Of a stretch of 51,177 bases of DNA, positions 32,627 to 39,181 are shown piece by piece. The DNA lies in assembly GCA_046498405.1 (NCBI GenBank), contig JAWOAS010000206.1, forward strand, positions 1 to 51,177, written 5' to 3'. How positions within the stretch are numbered: the first letter of the stretch is position 1; each line of letters starts with the position of its first letter. Source of the stretch: T1Sed10-49 sp046498405 (GTDB lineage: Bacteria > Actinomycetota > Nitriliruptoria > Euzebyales > Egibacteraceae). The notes under the pieces are model-generated. The model was not told the origin of the DNA. It was given only the letters and a program-made list of their open reading frames with translations, and ran no database searches. The position numbers and the translations under genes are program-made.

Positions 32627-33210
32627 CGCAGCCTCCCGAGGGCCATGTCGAGGTCGCACTTCTCGGCGGTGCCGTTCCACGGCATCTTCGACAGCAGCAT
32701 CCCCATCGCGCAGGTGTTCGTGAGCGCGGCGAAGACGAGCCCCGCGCCGATCGCGCCGGAGAAGTACCGCGCCGGCGGGAAGAAGACGCTCGCGATGATC
32801 CCGGCGAGCACGAGCGCGCCGGCGGTGAAGCGCACCTGCCGCTCGAGGTCCCAGCGCTCGCGGCCCTTGTTGACGTCGAAGCCCGACTGCTCCCAGGCGA
32901 CCATGCCGCCCTCGAGGACGCGCAGCTCGTCGGCGGCGCCGGTGGCCGCGAGCTTCTCGTGGGCCTGCGAGGCCCGGGCGCCGGAGCGGCACACGAGCAC
33001 GGTCGGCGCGGCGAGCGCCTCGGCGATGGCCTCGGGGTCCTCCCCGAGGGTGTCGAGCGGGACGTTGACGGCCCCGTCGATGTGGCTGGCCTCGAACTCC
33101 ACCGGGGTGCGGACGTCGAGGATGCGCGGGGCGTCGCCGTTGCCGCGGAGGTCGGCGAGCGCGGTCGGGTCGACGCGCTGGGGCAGGGTGCGGGTCGAGG
33201 TGTCGGTCAT
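32623..33210 (-). CDS. Rhodanese domain fused to DUF2892 membrane domain
   Basis: 195 residues. The rhodanese domain (about 12-115) has LDVRTPVEFEASHIDGAVNVP and the active-site loop CRSGAR with Cys74, ready to carry a persulfide. Then comes WDLERQVRFTAG and two membrane helices of the DUF2892 domain, ending with NTCAMGMLLSKMPWN, which contains a conserved Cys. It probably transfers sulfane sulfur at the membrane. The order after the MBL-rhodanese gene on the same strand suggests one operon, with 84 bases and a strong hairpin between them. Ribosome binding site AAGAAAGG precedes the ATG. Confidence 0.9.
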   Translation of the reverse strand: MTDTSTRTLPQRVDPTALADLRGNGDAPRILDVRTPVEFEASHIDGAVNVPLDTLGEDPEAIAEALAAPTVLVCRSGARASQAHEKLAATGAADELRVLEGGMVAWEQSGFDVNKGRERWDLERQVRFTAGALVLAGIIASVFFPPARYFSGAIGAGLVFAALTNTCAMGMLLSKMPWNGTAEKCDLDMALGRLR

Positions 33211-33250
33211 CGAGGATCGGCCTTTCTTCTTGGTGAGGGACCAGGCTGAC

Positions 33251-33280
33251 GCGGGGCGGTGGTCCTGCCCACCGCCCCGC
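33251..33280. terminator. Perfect 12-bp stem-loop between the two sulfur genes
   Basis: GCGGGGCGGTGG (33251-33262), a 6-base loop, and CCACCGCCCCGC (33269-33280). It lies between the stop of the MBL-rhodanese gene and the start of the rhodanese-DUF2892 gene. No T-run follows, so it may be an attenuator or an mRNA-stabilising hairpin that sets unequal expression inside the operon. Confidence 0.6.
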
Positions 33281-33294
33281 GGTGCGAACAGGGG

Positions 33295-34647
33295 CTAGGC
33301 GGCGCGGGCCGCGAGGTACTCCTCGGCGCCGCCCTCGTCGACGAGCACCGGGGTGAAGCCGTGCTGCTCGAGCAGGCTCGCCGCGATCGCCGAGCGGTAG
33401 CCCGACCCGCAGATCACCCAGACCGGGCGGGCGGGGTCGAGCTCGTCGCCGGGGCCGTCGACGAGGTCGGGCACGTAGCGGGCGATCGAGCCCTCGATCG
33501 GCATGGCCTCGACCTCGTTGGGCGCGCGGACGTCGAGGATCTGCACGTCCTTGCCGGCCTCGACGGCGGCGACGAGCTCGGGGACCGTGGCCGCGTCGAA
33601 GCGCGCGACGTCGTGGCCGGCCTCGGTCCAGGCGCCCATGCCGCGCAGGACCCCGGTGACGTGGTCGAAGCCGATGCGCGCGAGCTGCACCGCGGCCTCC
33701 TCGGCGTCCTGGTCGGGATCGAGGACGAGCTGGATGGGGGCGTTGAAGTCGACGACCCAGCCGGCCCAGACGCCGAACTGCTCACCGAGCTCGATGCCCA
33801 CTGCGCCGGGGACGTGGCCCTCGGCGTAGGCGGTCCGGGGACGGCCGTCGAGGACGACGACGCTGTCGTCGCGGCGGGCGACGTCGGCCACGGACAGCTC
33901 GGGCACCTCGAGGCTCGGCAGCGGCTTCGGGCCGAAGAGGTTGGTCGGGCCCATGTGCTGGTAGTAGGTCGGCCACGGCTGGAGGTCCGAGAGCGTGAAC
34001 TTCACGAACGACTCCTGGTCGGGCTGGGCCAGCACGGGGTTCTCGGCCTTCTCGAGCCCGATCGTCGAGGTCGTGCGCCCGGCGCCCGAGGAGGTGCAGA
34101 ACGAGCCCTCGCCGTGGGTCGGGTAGAGCCCGGTCTCGTCGGGCAGCGCGGCGAGGCGGTTGACGCTGATGTACTGGAGCATCGCCAGCGACCGGGCGCG
34201 CTCGGGCCCGAGGAGGTCGGGGCGGCCCGACGAGCCCACGAGCAGGCTCCCGCCGGAGAACACCGCGACGGGCTCGCCCTCGATGAGCACGAGATAGCTC
34301 ACGTGCTCAGGGGTGTGCCCGGGGGTGTGGATCGGGCGGATCTGCAGCCCGCCGGCGGGCTCGAGCTCCTCGTTGTGGAACGCCGGCACGTGGTCGACCG
34401 CCGCACCGCTGCCCGCGGGCAGGACGATCTCGCCACCGCGGCGCTCGGCCAGCGCGGGCCCACCGGAGACGTAGTCGTTGTGCATGTGCGTCTCGAGGAC
34501 GTAGCGCAGCTCGGCGTCCTGCTCAGTGAGGACGTCCTCGAAGCGAGCGGTGTCGCGCTGCGGATCGACGACGACGCCCACGCCCTCGTGGGTGACCACG
34601 TACGTCGCGTCTCCCAGCCCGGGGGTCCGCAGGTTGGTGATCTCCAT
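33295..34647 (-). CDS. MBL-fold/double-rhodanese protein, CstB-like architecture with altered metal site
   Basis: 450 residues. An N-terminal metallo-beta-lactamase domain of the persulfide-dioxygenase (ETHE1/CstB) kind has His54, His56 and Asp58 in THMHNDYVSG, His111 in HTPGH and His178 in PTHGEG. A rhodanese-like domain without catalytic Cys follows (LDGRPRTAYAEGHVPGAVG), then a complete rhodanese domain with Cys413 in CGSGYR. This is the order of staphylococcal CstB. Two departures stand out: the His after Asp58 is Tyr59, and the GD that supplies the iron-binding Asp is FSGGS (Gly133). Whether it is still a dioxygenase is open. ATG at 34647-34645 with AAGGAAG upstream; an operator lies 57 bases before the start. 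Confidence 0.88.
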   Translation of the reverse strand: MEITNLRTPGLGDATYVVTHEGVGVVVDPQRDTARFEDVLTEQDAELRYVLETHMHNDYVSGGPALAERRGGEIVLPAGSGAAVDHVPAFHNEELEPAGGLQIRPIHTPGHTPEHVSYLVLIEGEPVAVFSGGSLLVGSSGRPDLLGPERARSLAMLQYISVNRLAALPDETGLYPTHGEGSFCTSSGAGRTTSTIGLEKAENPVLAQPDQESFVKFTLSDLQPWPTYYQHMGPTNLFGPKPLPSLEVPELSVADVARRDDSVVVLDGRPRTAYAEGHVPGAVGIELGEQFGVWAGWVVDFNAPIQLVLDPDQDAEEAAVQLARIGFDHVTGVLRGMGAWTEAGHDVARFDAATVPELVAAVEAGKDVQILDVRAPNEVEAMPIEGSIARYVPDLVDGPGDELDPARPVWVICGSGYRSAIAASLLEQHGFTPVLVDEGGAEEYLAARAA

Positions 34648-34703
34648 GGCAGGTCTTCCTTTTCGGTCGAGGATGTCGCGGGTGTGCCCCTCACCAACGA
34701 CCC

Positions 34704-34717
34704 TACCCCTGGGGGTA
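34704..34717. promoter_or_regulatory. CsoR/CstR-type operator 1
   Basis: TACCCCTGGGGGTA, a perfect 6+6 inverted repeat around two central bases, 57 bases before the start of the minus-strand sulfur operon. Its C/G-tract arms flanked by TA are the typical form of CsoR-family operators. Confidence 0.75.
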
Positions 34718-34782
34718 TTCCGTCGCAACCTTTCGGGACGAAGGTCCTTGCGGGGCGGCAGGGGGCGTGCTGTGCGAAAGGC

Positions 34783-34796
34783 TACCCCGGGGGGTA
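34783..34796. promoter_or_regulatory. CsoR/CstR-type operator 2
   Basis: TACCCCGGGGGGTA, the same perfect arms as operator 1 with a different centre, starting 79 bases from the start of operator 1. It overlaps a possible -10 (TATGGT, 34795-34800) for the plus-strand sulP transcript. Confidence 0.75.
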
Positions 34797-34918
34797 TGGT
34801 GCTCATGCATCGACGCCAGGCATCGCACCACGCCCACGCGTCGACGCCGGACACCACTCCACGCCCCCGCATCGACGTCGGGCACCGCATCAGCATGAGG
34901 ACGAGGAGGAGACGATGA
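34796..34918 (+). other. Possible 40-residue His/Arg-rich leader ORF coupled to sulP
   Basis: An open frame from ATG 34796 (or the in-frame ATG 34805) ends at TGA 34916-34918, overlapping the sulP ATG by four bases (ATGA). The product would be rich in His and Arg (HRRQASHHAHAS, RPRIDVGHR). In such GC-rich DNA an open frame of 40 codons is not significant by itself, and most of it is the 31-bp repeat. Reported as a candidate only. Confidence 0.2.
34808..34890. repeat. 31-bp direct repeat, 2.7 copies, in the sulP leader
   Basis: Units at 34808-34838, 34839-34869 and a partial third at 34870-34890 share CATCGACG(C/T)C(A/G)GGCA and CCACGCCC(A/C)CG segments with several mismatches. It lies between operator 2 and the sulP ribosome binding site. 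The rest of the 267-base divergent region holds operators 1 and 2. Confidence 0.7.
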
Positions 34919-36636
34919 CCGCCGCTCCGGAGCGCTCGGGACCACGGCCCCTGTCGTGGCGGCGTGGCTACGACGGCGCGACGCTGCGGGCCGACGCCAT
35001 CGCGGGCCTGACGGTGGCCGTCATGCTCGTGCCCCAGAGCATGGCCTACGCCGCGCTCGCGGGGATGCCGCCGGTCACCGGGCTCTACGCCTCGATCGTG
35101 CCGCTGCTCGTCTACGCCCTCCTCGGGACCTCCGGCCAGCTCGCCGTGGGGCCGGTGGCGATGACGGCGCTGCTGACCGCCTCGGCCGTTGCGCCACTGG
35201 CCGAGGGCGACCCGAGCCGCTACGCGGCCCTCGCCGGGCTGCTCGCCCTGCTGGCCGGCGCGATCCAACTGGGCCTCGGCCTCCTGCGCGCAGGCGTCCT
35301 CGTGAGCTTCCTCTCCCACGCGGTGATCGTCGGCTTCACCGGGGGCGCGGCGATCCTCATCGGCGCGAGCCAGCTGCGTGACGCCCTCGGCGTCGACGCC
35401 GCCCGCGCCGACGCCCTGCCCGGCACGCTGGCAGGCCTGGCCGGCGCCGTCGACGAGACGCACCTGCCGACGCTCGCGTTCACCGTCGTCGCGGTCCTCG
35501 CGCTGTTCGCGCTCAAGCGCCTCGCGCCGCGGCTGCCCGGCCCCCTGCTCGTCGTCGCGGCGGCCGTCGCCGTCGCGGCGACCCTCGACACCGGCACCCG
35601 GGTCCTCGGGGAGGTGCCCGCCGGCCTGCCGCTGCCGAGCCTGCCGGCGGTCTCGGTCGACGACGCCGTCGCGCTCCTGCCCGCGGCGCTGGCGATCGCG
35701 GTCATCTCCTACGCCGAGGGCATCAGCGTGGCCAAGGCGCTGGCCGCCCGCGCGCGCCAGCGCGTGGGCGAGGACGCCGAGCTCGTGGCCGTCGGCGCCG
35801 CCAACCTCGCCGCCGGCCTCTTCGCGGCGTTCCCCGTGGCCGGGGGCTTCAGCCGTAGCGCCGTGGCCGCCGACGCGGGGGCGCGCACGCCAGCCTCCGG
35901 CGCGATCGCCGCGGTGACCGTGGCGGTCGTGGCCGCGGTGCTGACCCCACTGCTGTCCTCGCTGCCCTACGCGGTGCTGGCCGCGGTCGTGCTCGTGGCC
36001 GTGGCCGGGCTCGTCGACGTCCGGGAGGCCCGCCGTGTCCTGCGCACCGACCGGGCCGAGGGCGGGGCCCTGGCGGTGACGTTCCTCGGCACGATCCTCC
36101 TCGGCGTCGAGATCGGCCTCCTGCTCGGCGTCGTCTCCAGCCTCGGCGTGCTGCTGTGGCGCGTCTCGCGCCCCCACATCACCGAGCTCGGCCGCGTCGA
36201 GGGCACGACGCTGCTGCGCAGCACCGCGCGCTGGCCGACCCACCGTGACCCACGCGCGGCGGTCCTGCGCGTCGACGGGCCGCTGCACTTCGCCGACGCC
36301 GCCCAGGTCGCCGACGCGCTGCGGGCGCTGCCGGCCTCCCGCCCCGAGCTCGCCGCGGTCATCCTCGACGCGAGCGCGGTCTCCGGTCTCGACGCCAGCG
36401 CCGCCCACGAGGTCGCGCGCGCGCTGTCCGAGCTCGACGACGCGGGCGTCGAGGTGCACCTCGCGACGGTGCGCGGGCCGGTGCGCGACGTCCTCGACCG
36501 CGCCGACGAGGGGGGACTGGTCGACCGTGGCCGCTGGCACGCCACCGTCGAGGACGCCGTGCTCGCCGTCGTCGAGCCACCGAGCCCGTTGCTCACCCCG
36601 ACGCCCCAGGAGCACGCGCCGGCCGAGCTCGTGTGA
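34915..36636 (+). CDS. SulP-family anion transporter with STAS domain
   Basis: 573 residues. The membrane domain (about 20-420) has SulP hallmarks: AGLTVAVMLVPQSMAYAALAGMPPVTGLYAS and FPVAGGFSRSAVAADAGA (first motif at residues 30-60). A C-terminal STAS domain (about 440-555) follows. SulP proteins move sulfate, bicarbonate or other anions. Being next to persulfide enzymes and behind an operator of the same type, it may import or export sulfate, sulfite or thiosulfate; the substrate is inferred. Start ATG 34915 with GAGGAGGA at 34903-34910. The CstR-like gene follows on the same strand with its own operator. Confidence 0.9.
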   Translation: MTAAPERSGPRPLSWRRGYDGATLRADAIAGLTVAVMLVPQSMAYAALAGMPPVTGLYASIVPLLVYALLGTSGQLAVGPVAMTALLTASAVAPLAEGDPSRYAALAGLLALLAGAIQLGLGLLRAGVLVSFLSHAVIVGFTGGAAILIGASQLRDALGVDAARADALPGTLAGLAGAVDETHLPTLAFTVVAVLALFALKRLAPRLPGPLLVVAAAVAVAATLDTGTRVLGEVPAGLPLPSLPAVSVDDAVALLPAALAIAVISYAEGISVAKALAARARQRVGEDAELVAVGAANLAAGLFAAFPVAGGFSRSAVAADAGARTPASGAIAAVTVAVVAAVLTPLLSSLPYAVLAAVVLVAVAGLVDVREARRVLRTDRAEGGALAVTFLGTILLGVEIGLLLGVVSSLGVLLWRVSRPHITELGRVEGTTLLRSTARWPTHRDPRAAVLRVDGPLHFADAAQVADALRALPASRPELAAVILDASAVSGLDASAAHEVARALSELDDAGVEVHLATVRGPVRDVLDRADEGGLVDRGRWHATVEDAVLAVVEPPSPLLTPTPQEHAPAELV

Positions 36637-36659
36637 GCATGAGGAGGCCGTCACCGCGG

Positions 36660-36673
36660 TACCCTACGGGGTA
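36660..36673. promoter_or_regulatory. CsoR/CstR-type operator 3
   Basis: TACCCTACGGGGTA, matching operators 1 and 2 with one changed base in the left arm. It lies 24 bases after the sulP stop and 121 bases before the repressor gene, which suggests autoregulation. This variant closely resembles the CsoR box I recall from Bacillus copZA. Confidence 0.7.
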
Positions 36674-36687
36674 CACCGGCTGCCGGA

Positions 36688-36783
36688 TCGCGGGCGCCGC
36701 CCGCGCGATGCGGAGGCCAGTCGCGGGCACCGCCCGCGCGATGCGGAGGCCAATCGCGGGCACCGCCCGCGCGATGCGGAGGG
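36688..36783 (+). repeat. Three 33-bp hairpin-forming repeats in the leader of the CstR-like gene
   Basis: Units at 36688-36720, 36721-36753 and 36754-36783 (last one cut short) are almost identical. Each contains CGCGGGC-ACC-GCCCGCG, a perfect 7-base stem (GCC in the loop of the first copy), then GATGCGGAGG. The last GGAGG (36779-36783) serves as ribosome binding site for the gene at 36794, so each repeat carries a hairpin plus a Shine-Dalgarno-like sequence. Confidence 0.88.
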
Positions 36784-36793
36784 ATGAGACGAG

Positions 36794-37072
36794 ATGGACG
36801 TCAACGAGCTCGGCGAGGAGTCCGTGGCGGCGTCGCTGCGGCGCCTGCGCAAGGTCGAGGGCCAGGTGCGCGCGGTGCAGCGCATGATCGAGGAGGGCCG
36901 CGACTGCGAGGACGTCCTGCGCCAGGTCTCGGCGGCCCAGAAGGCCCTCAAGCGGGTCGGCGTCAACCTCGCGGTCAGTGGGCTGCAGCACTGCGTCATC
37001 GACGGCGAGGACGCGCCCGGCGCGACGGAGGACCTCGAGCGCTTCCGCCGCAGCTTCATCGAGCTCGCCTAG
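36794..37072 (+). CDS. CsoR-family (DUF156) repressor, CstR-like persulfide sensor
   Basis: 92 residues, an all-helical DUF156 repressor (LRRLRKVEGQVRAVQRMIEEGRDCEDVL). Cysteines are at 38 and 67, the positions used by both copper and persulfide sensors. In copper-sensing CsoR a His lies 25 residues after the first Cys; here that position is Gly63. Copper binding is therefore unlikely, and a Cys38-Cys67 persulfide or polysulfide bridge, as in CstR, is the better guess. It likely binds the three palindromes at 34704, 34783 and 36660. The ATG at 36794 is 10 bases from GGAGG of the last leader repeat. A competing ATG at 36784 is in another frame. Confidence 0.88.
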   Translation: MDVNELGEESVAASLRRLRKVEGQVRAVQRMIEEGRDCEDVLRQVSAAQKALKRVGVNLAVSGLQHCVIDGEDAPGATEDLERFRRSFIELA

Positions 37073-37080
37073 GCGCCGCT

Positions 37081-37106
37081 GGGTCGCCGCTGGGGCCTAG
37101 CGACCC
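37081..37106 (+). terminator. Stem-loop after the CstR-like gene
   Basis: GGGTCGC (37081-37087) pairs with GCGACCC (37100-37106) across a 12-base loop, 8 bases after the stop codon. No T-run. Probably the end of the sulP-cstR transcript. The following 128 bases before the stress-protein gene show only its ribosome binding site. Confidence 0.45.
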
Positions 37107-37234
37107 ACCGTGGCCGGGACCACAGGCCGGTGGCAGCTGCCGGAGATGTCGGGAGGCTGCGACCATGAGGCCCGTGGCGCCGTCGCCGGCGTCGTGACGA
37201 CGCGCGAGGCGCTCGAGGCGAAGGGAGGCCGACG

Positions 37235-37675
37235 ATGTACACCGTCGTGGTCGGCGTCGACGAGTCCGACGGGGCCCGCAAGGCCTTCGAGTGGGCGGTC
37301 GGCGAGGCCGAGGCGCGCGACGGGCGCATCGTGCTCGTCCACGCCTACCAGCCGCTGTCGGGCTACTACCCCTACTCCGCCGTCGATGGCCAGCACCTGC
37401 GGGCGGGCATCGAGGACGAGGCGCGTCAGGCCGCCGAGGACTTCGTCAAGCGCCTGCTCGCCGACGTGCCGGGCGACGACGTGCCGATCGAGCCCGTCGT
37501 CACGCGCGGCCGGGCCTCCGAGGCCCTCCTCGCCCGCGGCGAGGACGCCGACCTCATCGTCGTCGGCTCCCGCGGCCACGGTGGGTTCACCGGTCTCCTC
37601 CTCGGTTCGGTGAGCCAGCAGGTCGTCAACCACGCGACGTGCCCGGTCGTCGTCGTGCCCAAGCACGCGCCGTAG
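37235..37675 (+). CDS. Universal stress protein (UspA family, ATP-binding type)
   Basis: 146 residues, a single Usp domain: MYTVVVGVDESDGARKAFEWA at the N-terminus and the ATP-binding motif G-x2-G-x9-G(S) in VGSRGHGGFTGLLLGSVSQQV, followed by HATCPVVVVP. Such proteins bind ATP and respond to starvation, redox or hypoxic stress. AAGGGAGG precedes the ATG by 6 bases. It appears monocistronic between the sulfur module and the tRNA. Confidence 0.92.
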   Translation: MYTVVVGVDESDGARKAFEWAVGEAEARDGRIVLVHAYQPLSGYYPYSAVDGQHLRAGIEDEARQAAEDFVKRLLADVPGDDVPIEPVVTRGRASEALLARGEDADLIVVGSRGHGGFTGLLLGSVSQQVVNHATCPVVVVPKHAP

Positions 37676-37699
37676 GGCCGCGGCCAGCCGGCCGTGCCG

Positions 37700-37858
37700 C
37701 TAGGCCTCCTGCGCGTCGTCGGCCACCGTGCTGCCGATGACGAAGCCCAGCGCGAAGGCCAGGGCGAAGGCGAACACCCCGGCGAGCAGCGCGGCGAAGC
37801 GGGCGTCGGGGTCCTCGCGGACCGCCTGCAGCGCACCAGCGATCGTCGGAGCCTCCAT
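37700..37858 (-). CDS. Small single-helix membrane protein, unknown
   Basis: 52 residues from the ATG at 37858-37856, with a good Shine-Dalgarno GGGGAGG 7-8 bases before it. A charged N-terminal half (ALQAVREDPDARFAA) is followed by one hydrophobic helix (LLAGVFAFALAFALGFVIG) and a short acidic tail. I do not recognise it. The frame is open further upstream but enters the tRNA gene, so the short form is preferred. It faces the stress-protein gene tail to tail. Confidence 0.6.
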   Translation of the reverse strand: MEAPTIAGALQAVREDPDARFAALLAGVFAFALAFALGFVIGSTVADDAQEA

Positions 37859-37921
37859 CGCGGACCTCCCCGTTCGGGGCGCGCCGGCCATCCGACGGCG
37901 CGCGGCGCGCAGGCGTCGTCG

Positions 37922-37994
37922 AGCCGGGACGGGGAATCGAACCCCGGACCTAGTCATTACGAGTGACTCGCTCTGCCGACTGAGCTATCCCGGC
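37922..37994 (-). tRNA. tRNA-Thr, anticodon CGU
   Basis: Read on the minus strand from 37994: acceptor GCCGGGA pairs with TCCCGGC, D-arm GCTC...GAGC, anticodon stem AGTCA/TGACT around loop CTCGTAA (anticodon CGT), T-arm CGGGG-TTCGAAT-CCCCG. 73 bases, no encoded CCA. It reads ACG threonine codons, common in this GC-rich DNA. Upstream a 7-bp hairpin (38003-38019) and a -10-like TAGCAT (38038-38033) could belong to its promoter and precursor. Confidence 0.96.
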
Positions 37995-38084
37995 GGGCCG
38001 CCGAGCCGCCATGCGGCTCGCGGACGGAGCGGATGCTAGCACCCGGGGGCGGTGGGCGAGCCGTCGACCGGTGGCGCGACCGAC

Positions 38085-38120
38085 CGTATCGTTAGGTTAC
38101 GAATGATCCTACGGAGGAAC
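38085..38120 (+). promoter_or_regulatory. AT-rich promoter region before the Mhq-like operon
   Basis: An unusually AT-rich stretch (CGTATCGTTAGGTTACGAAT) holds a TTACGAAT -10-like sequence and an imperfect inverted repeat ATCGTTA/TACGAAT. MarR-type regulators control related Mhq operons in Bacillus, so an operator here is possible. No regulator gene is adjacent. Confidence 0.35.
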
Positions 38121-38176
38121 GCTCCGCGGCAGCCCCGCGGCGCCGCGCCGCCGGCCAGCGCACCCGAGGAGCCGCC

Positions 38177-39181
38177 ATGCCCGTCCAGCCGCTCGGCATC
38201 CACCACGTCACCGCGGTGGCGTCCGACCCCCAGCGCAACGTCGACTTCTACGCCACGACCCTCGGGATGCGCCTGGTCAAGCAGACGGTGAACTTCGACG
38301 CGCCCGACACCTACCACCTCTACTACGGCGACGCGCAGGGCTCGCCCGGCAGCGTGCTGACGTTCTTCCCGTGGCCCGGCGTGCCCCGCGGACGTCAGGG
38401 GACCGGCCAGGCCACGGTGATGTCGGTGTCGATCCCGCAGGGCTCCCTGGGCTGGTGGCGCCAGCGCCTGACCCGCCTCGGCGTCGAGGTCGACGACCCG
38501 GTCAGCCGCATGGACGAGGAGGCCCTGTCCTTCCACGACCCCGACGGGCTCGTCATCGAGCTCGTCGCCCACGCCGAGGCCCCGGAGATCGTGCCGTGGC
38601 AGCACAGCGCCGTGCCGCCCGAGCACCAGGTGCGCGGCTTCCACTCGGTGACGATGAGCGAGCGCAGCCTCGACCCCACCGCGGAGCTCTTCACCGACCT
38701 CATGGGCTTCGGCCTCGTCGACGAGGCCGACGGGCGCTACCGCTTCGACGTCGGCGAGGGCGGGCCCGGTCGCCGCGTCGACGTCCTCGCCGAGCCCGAC
38801 GCCCCGCAGGGCCTCGTCGCGGCGGGCACGATCCACCACGTCGCCTTCCGCGCCCCCGACGACGGCACCGAGGCGGCCTGGCGCGAGCACATCGCCGGGC
38901 GCGGCGTCGACGTCACGCCGATCATCGACCGCAACTACTTCCACTCGATCTACTTCCGCGAGCCCGGCGGCGTGCTCCTCGAGATCGCCACCGACCCGCC
39001 CGGCTTCACCGTCGACGAGCCGCTGCTCGAGCTCGGTCGCAGCCTGCGCCTGCCACCGTGGCTCGAGCCGCGCCGCGAGCAGATCGCCGCGGCGCTGCCC
39101 GAGCTCAAGCTGCCCGACGAGCCCGACGACCCCTACGCGAGCCGCCGCGAGGGCGGCCCGGGTGGTGGGGGCCCGGCGTGA
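38177..39181 (+). CDS. Ring-cleaving extradiol-type dioxygenase, VOC family (MhqO/LinE-like)
   Basis: 334 residues made of two vicinal-oxygen-chelate modules. Seen: GIHHVTAVASDPQRNVDFY (first metal His), FHDPDGLVIELV, RGFHSVTMSERS, GTIHHVAFRAPDD (second His) and FREPGGVLLEIATDPPGF (metal Glu). This is the MhqO/MhqA group, which cleaves hydroquinones or catechols, an Fe(II) reaction. GAGGAG precedes the ATG at 38177. The hydrolase gene overlaps its stop (GTGA) and a maleylacetate reductase follows. Together they fit hydroquinone to hydroxymuconate-semialdehyde or maleylacetate conversion, or quinone detoxification. Confidence 0.88.
   Translation: MPVQPLGIHHVTAVASDPQRNVDFYATTLGMRLVKQTVNFDAPDTYHLYYGDAQGSPGSVLTFFPWPGVPRGRQGTGQATVMSVSIPQGSLGWWRQRLTRLGVEVDDPVSRMDEEALSFHDPDGLVIELVAHAEAPEIVPWQHSAVPPEHQVRGFHSVTMSERSLDPTAELFTDLMGFGLVDEADGRYRFDVGEGGPGRRVDVLAEPDAPQGLVAAGTIHHVAFRAPDDGTEAAWREHIAGRGVDVTPIIDRNYFHSIYFREPGGVLLEIATDPPGFTVDEPLLELGRSLRLPPWLEPRREQIAAALPELKLPDEPDDPYASRREGGPGGGGPA

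Noticed and set aside
36688..36783. Repeats that might be taken for a CRISPR array
   Set aside because: Units are directly adjacent with no unique spacers, and no cas gene is present. The same holds for 42420-42567.
36639..36887. Open frame with repeated AMRRP(V/I)AGTAR units between sulP and the repressor gene
   Set aside because: It arises from the 33-bp DNA repeat and runs out of frame into the repressor gene; the DNA hairpin explains the conservation better.
36794..37072. Copper-sensing CsoR as identity of the DUF156 repressor
   Set aside because: The copper-ligand His position is Gly63, and the neighbours are sulfur enzymes rather than a copper ATPase or chaperone. Not fully excluded without binding data.
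37922..37994. tRNA gene as an integration site of a mobile element carrying the Mhq-like genes
   Set aside because: No integrase, no repeat of the tRNA 3' end and no change in base composition in the following genes.
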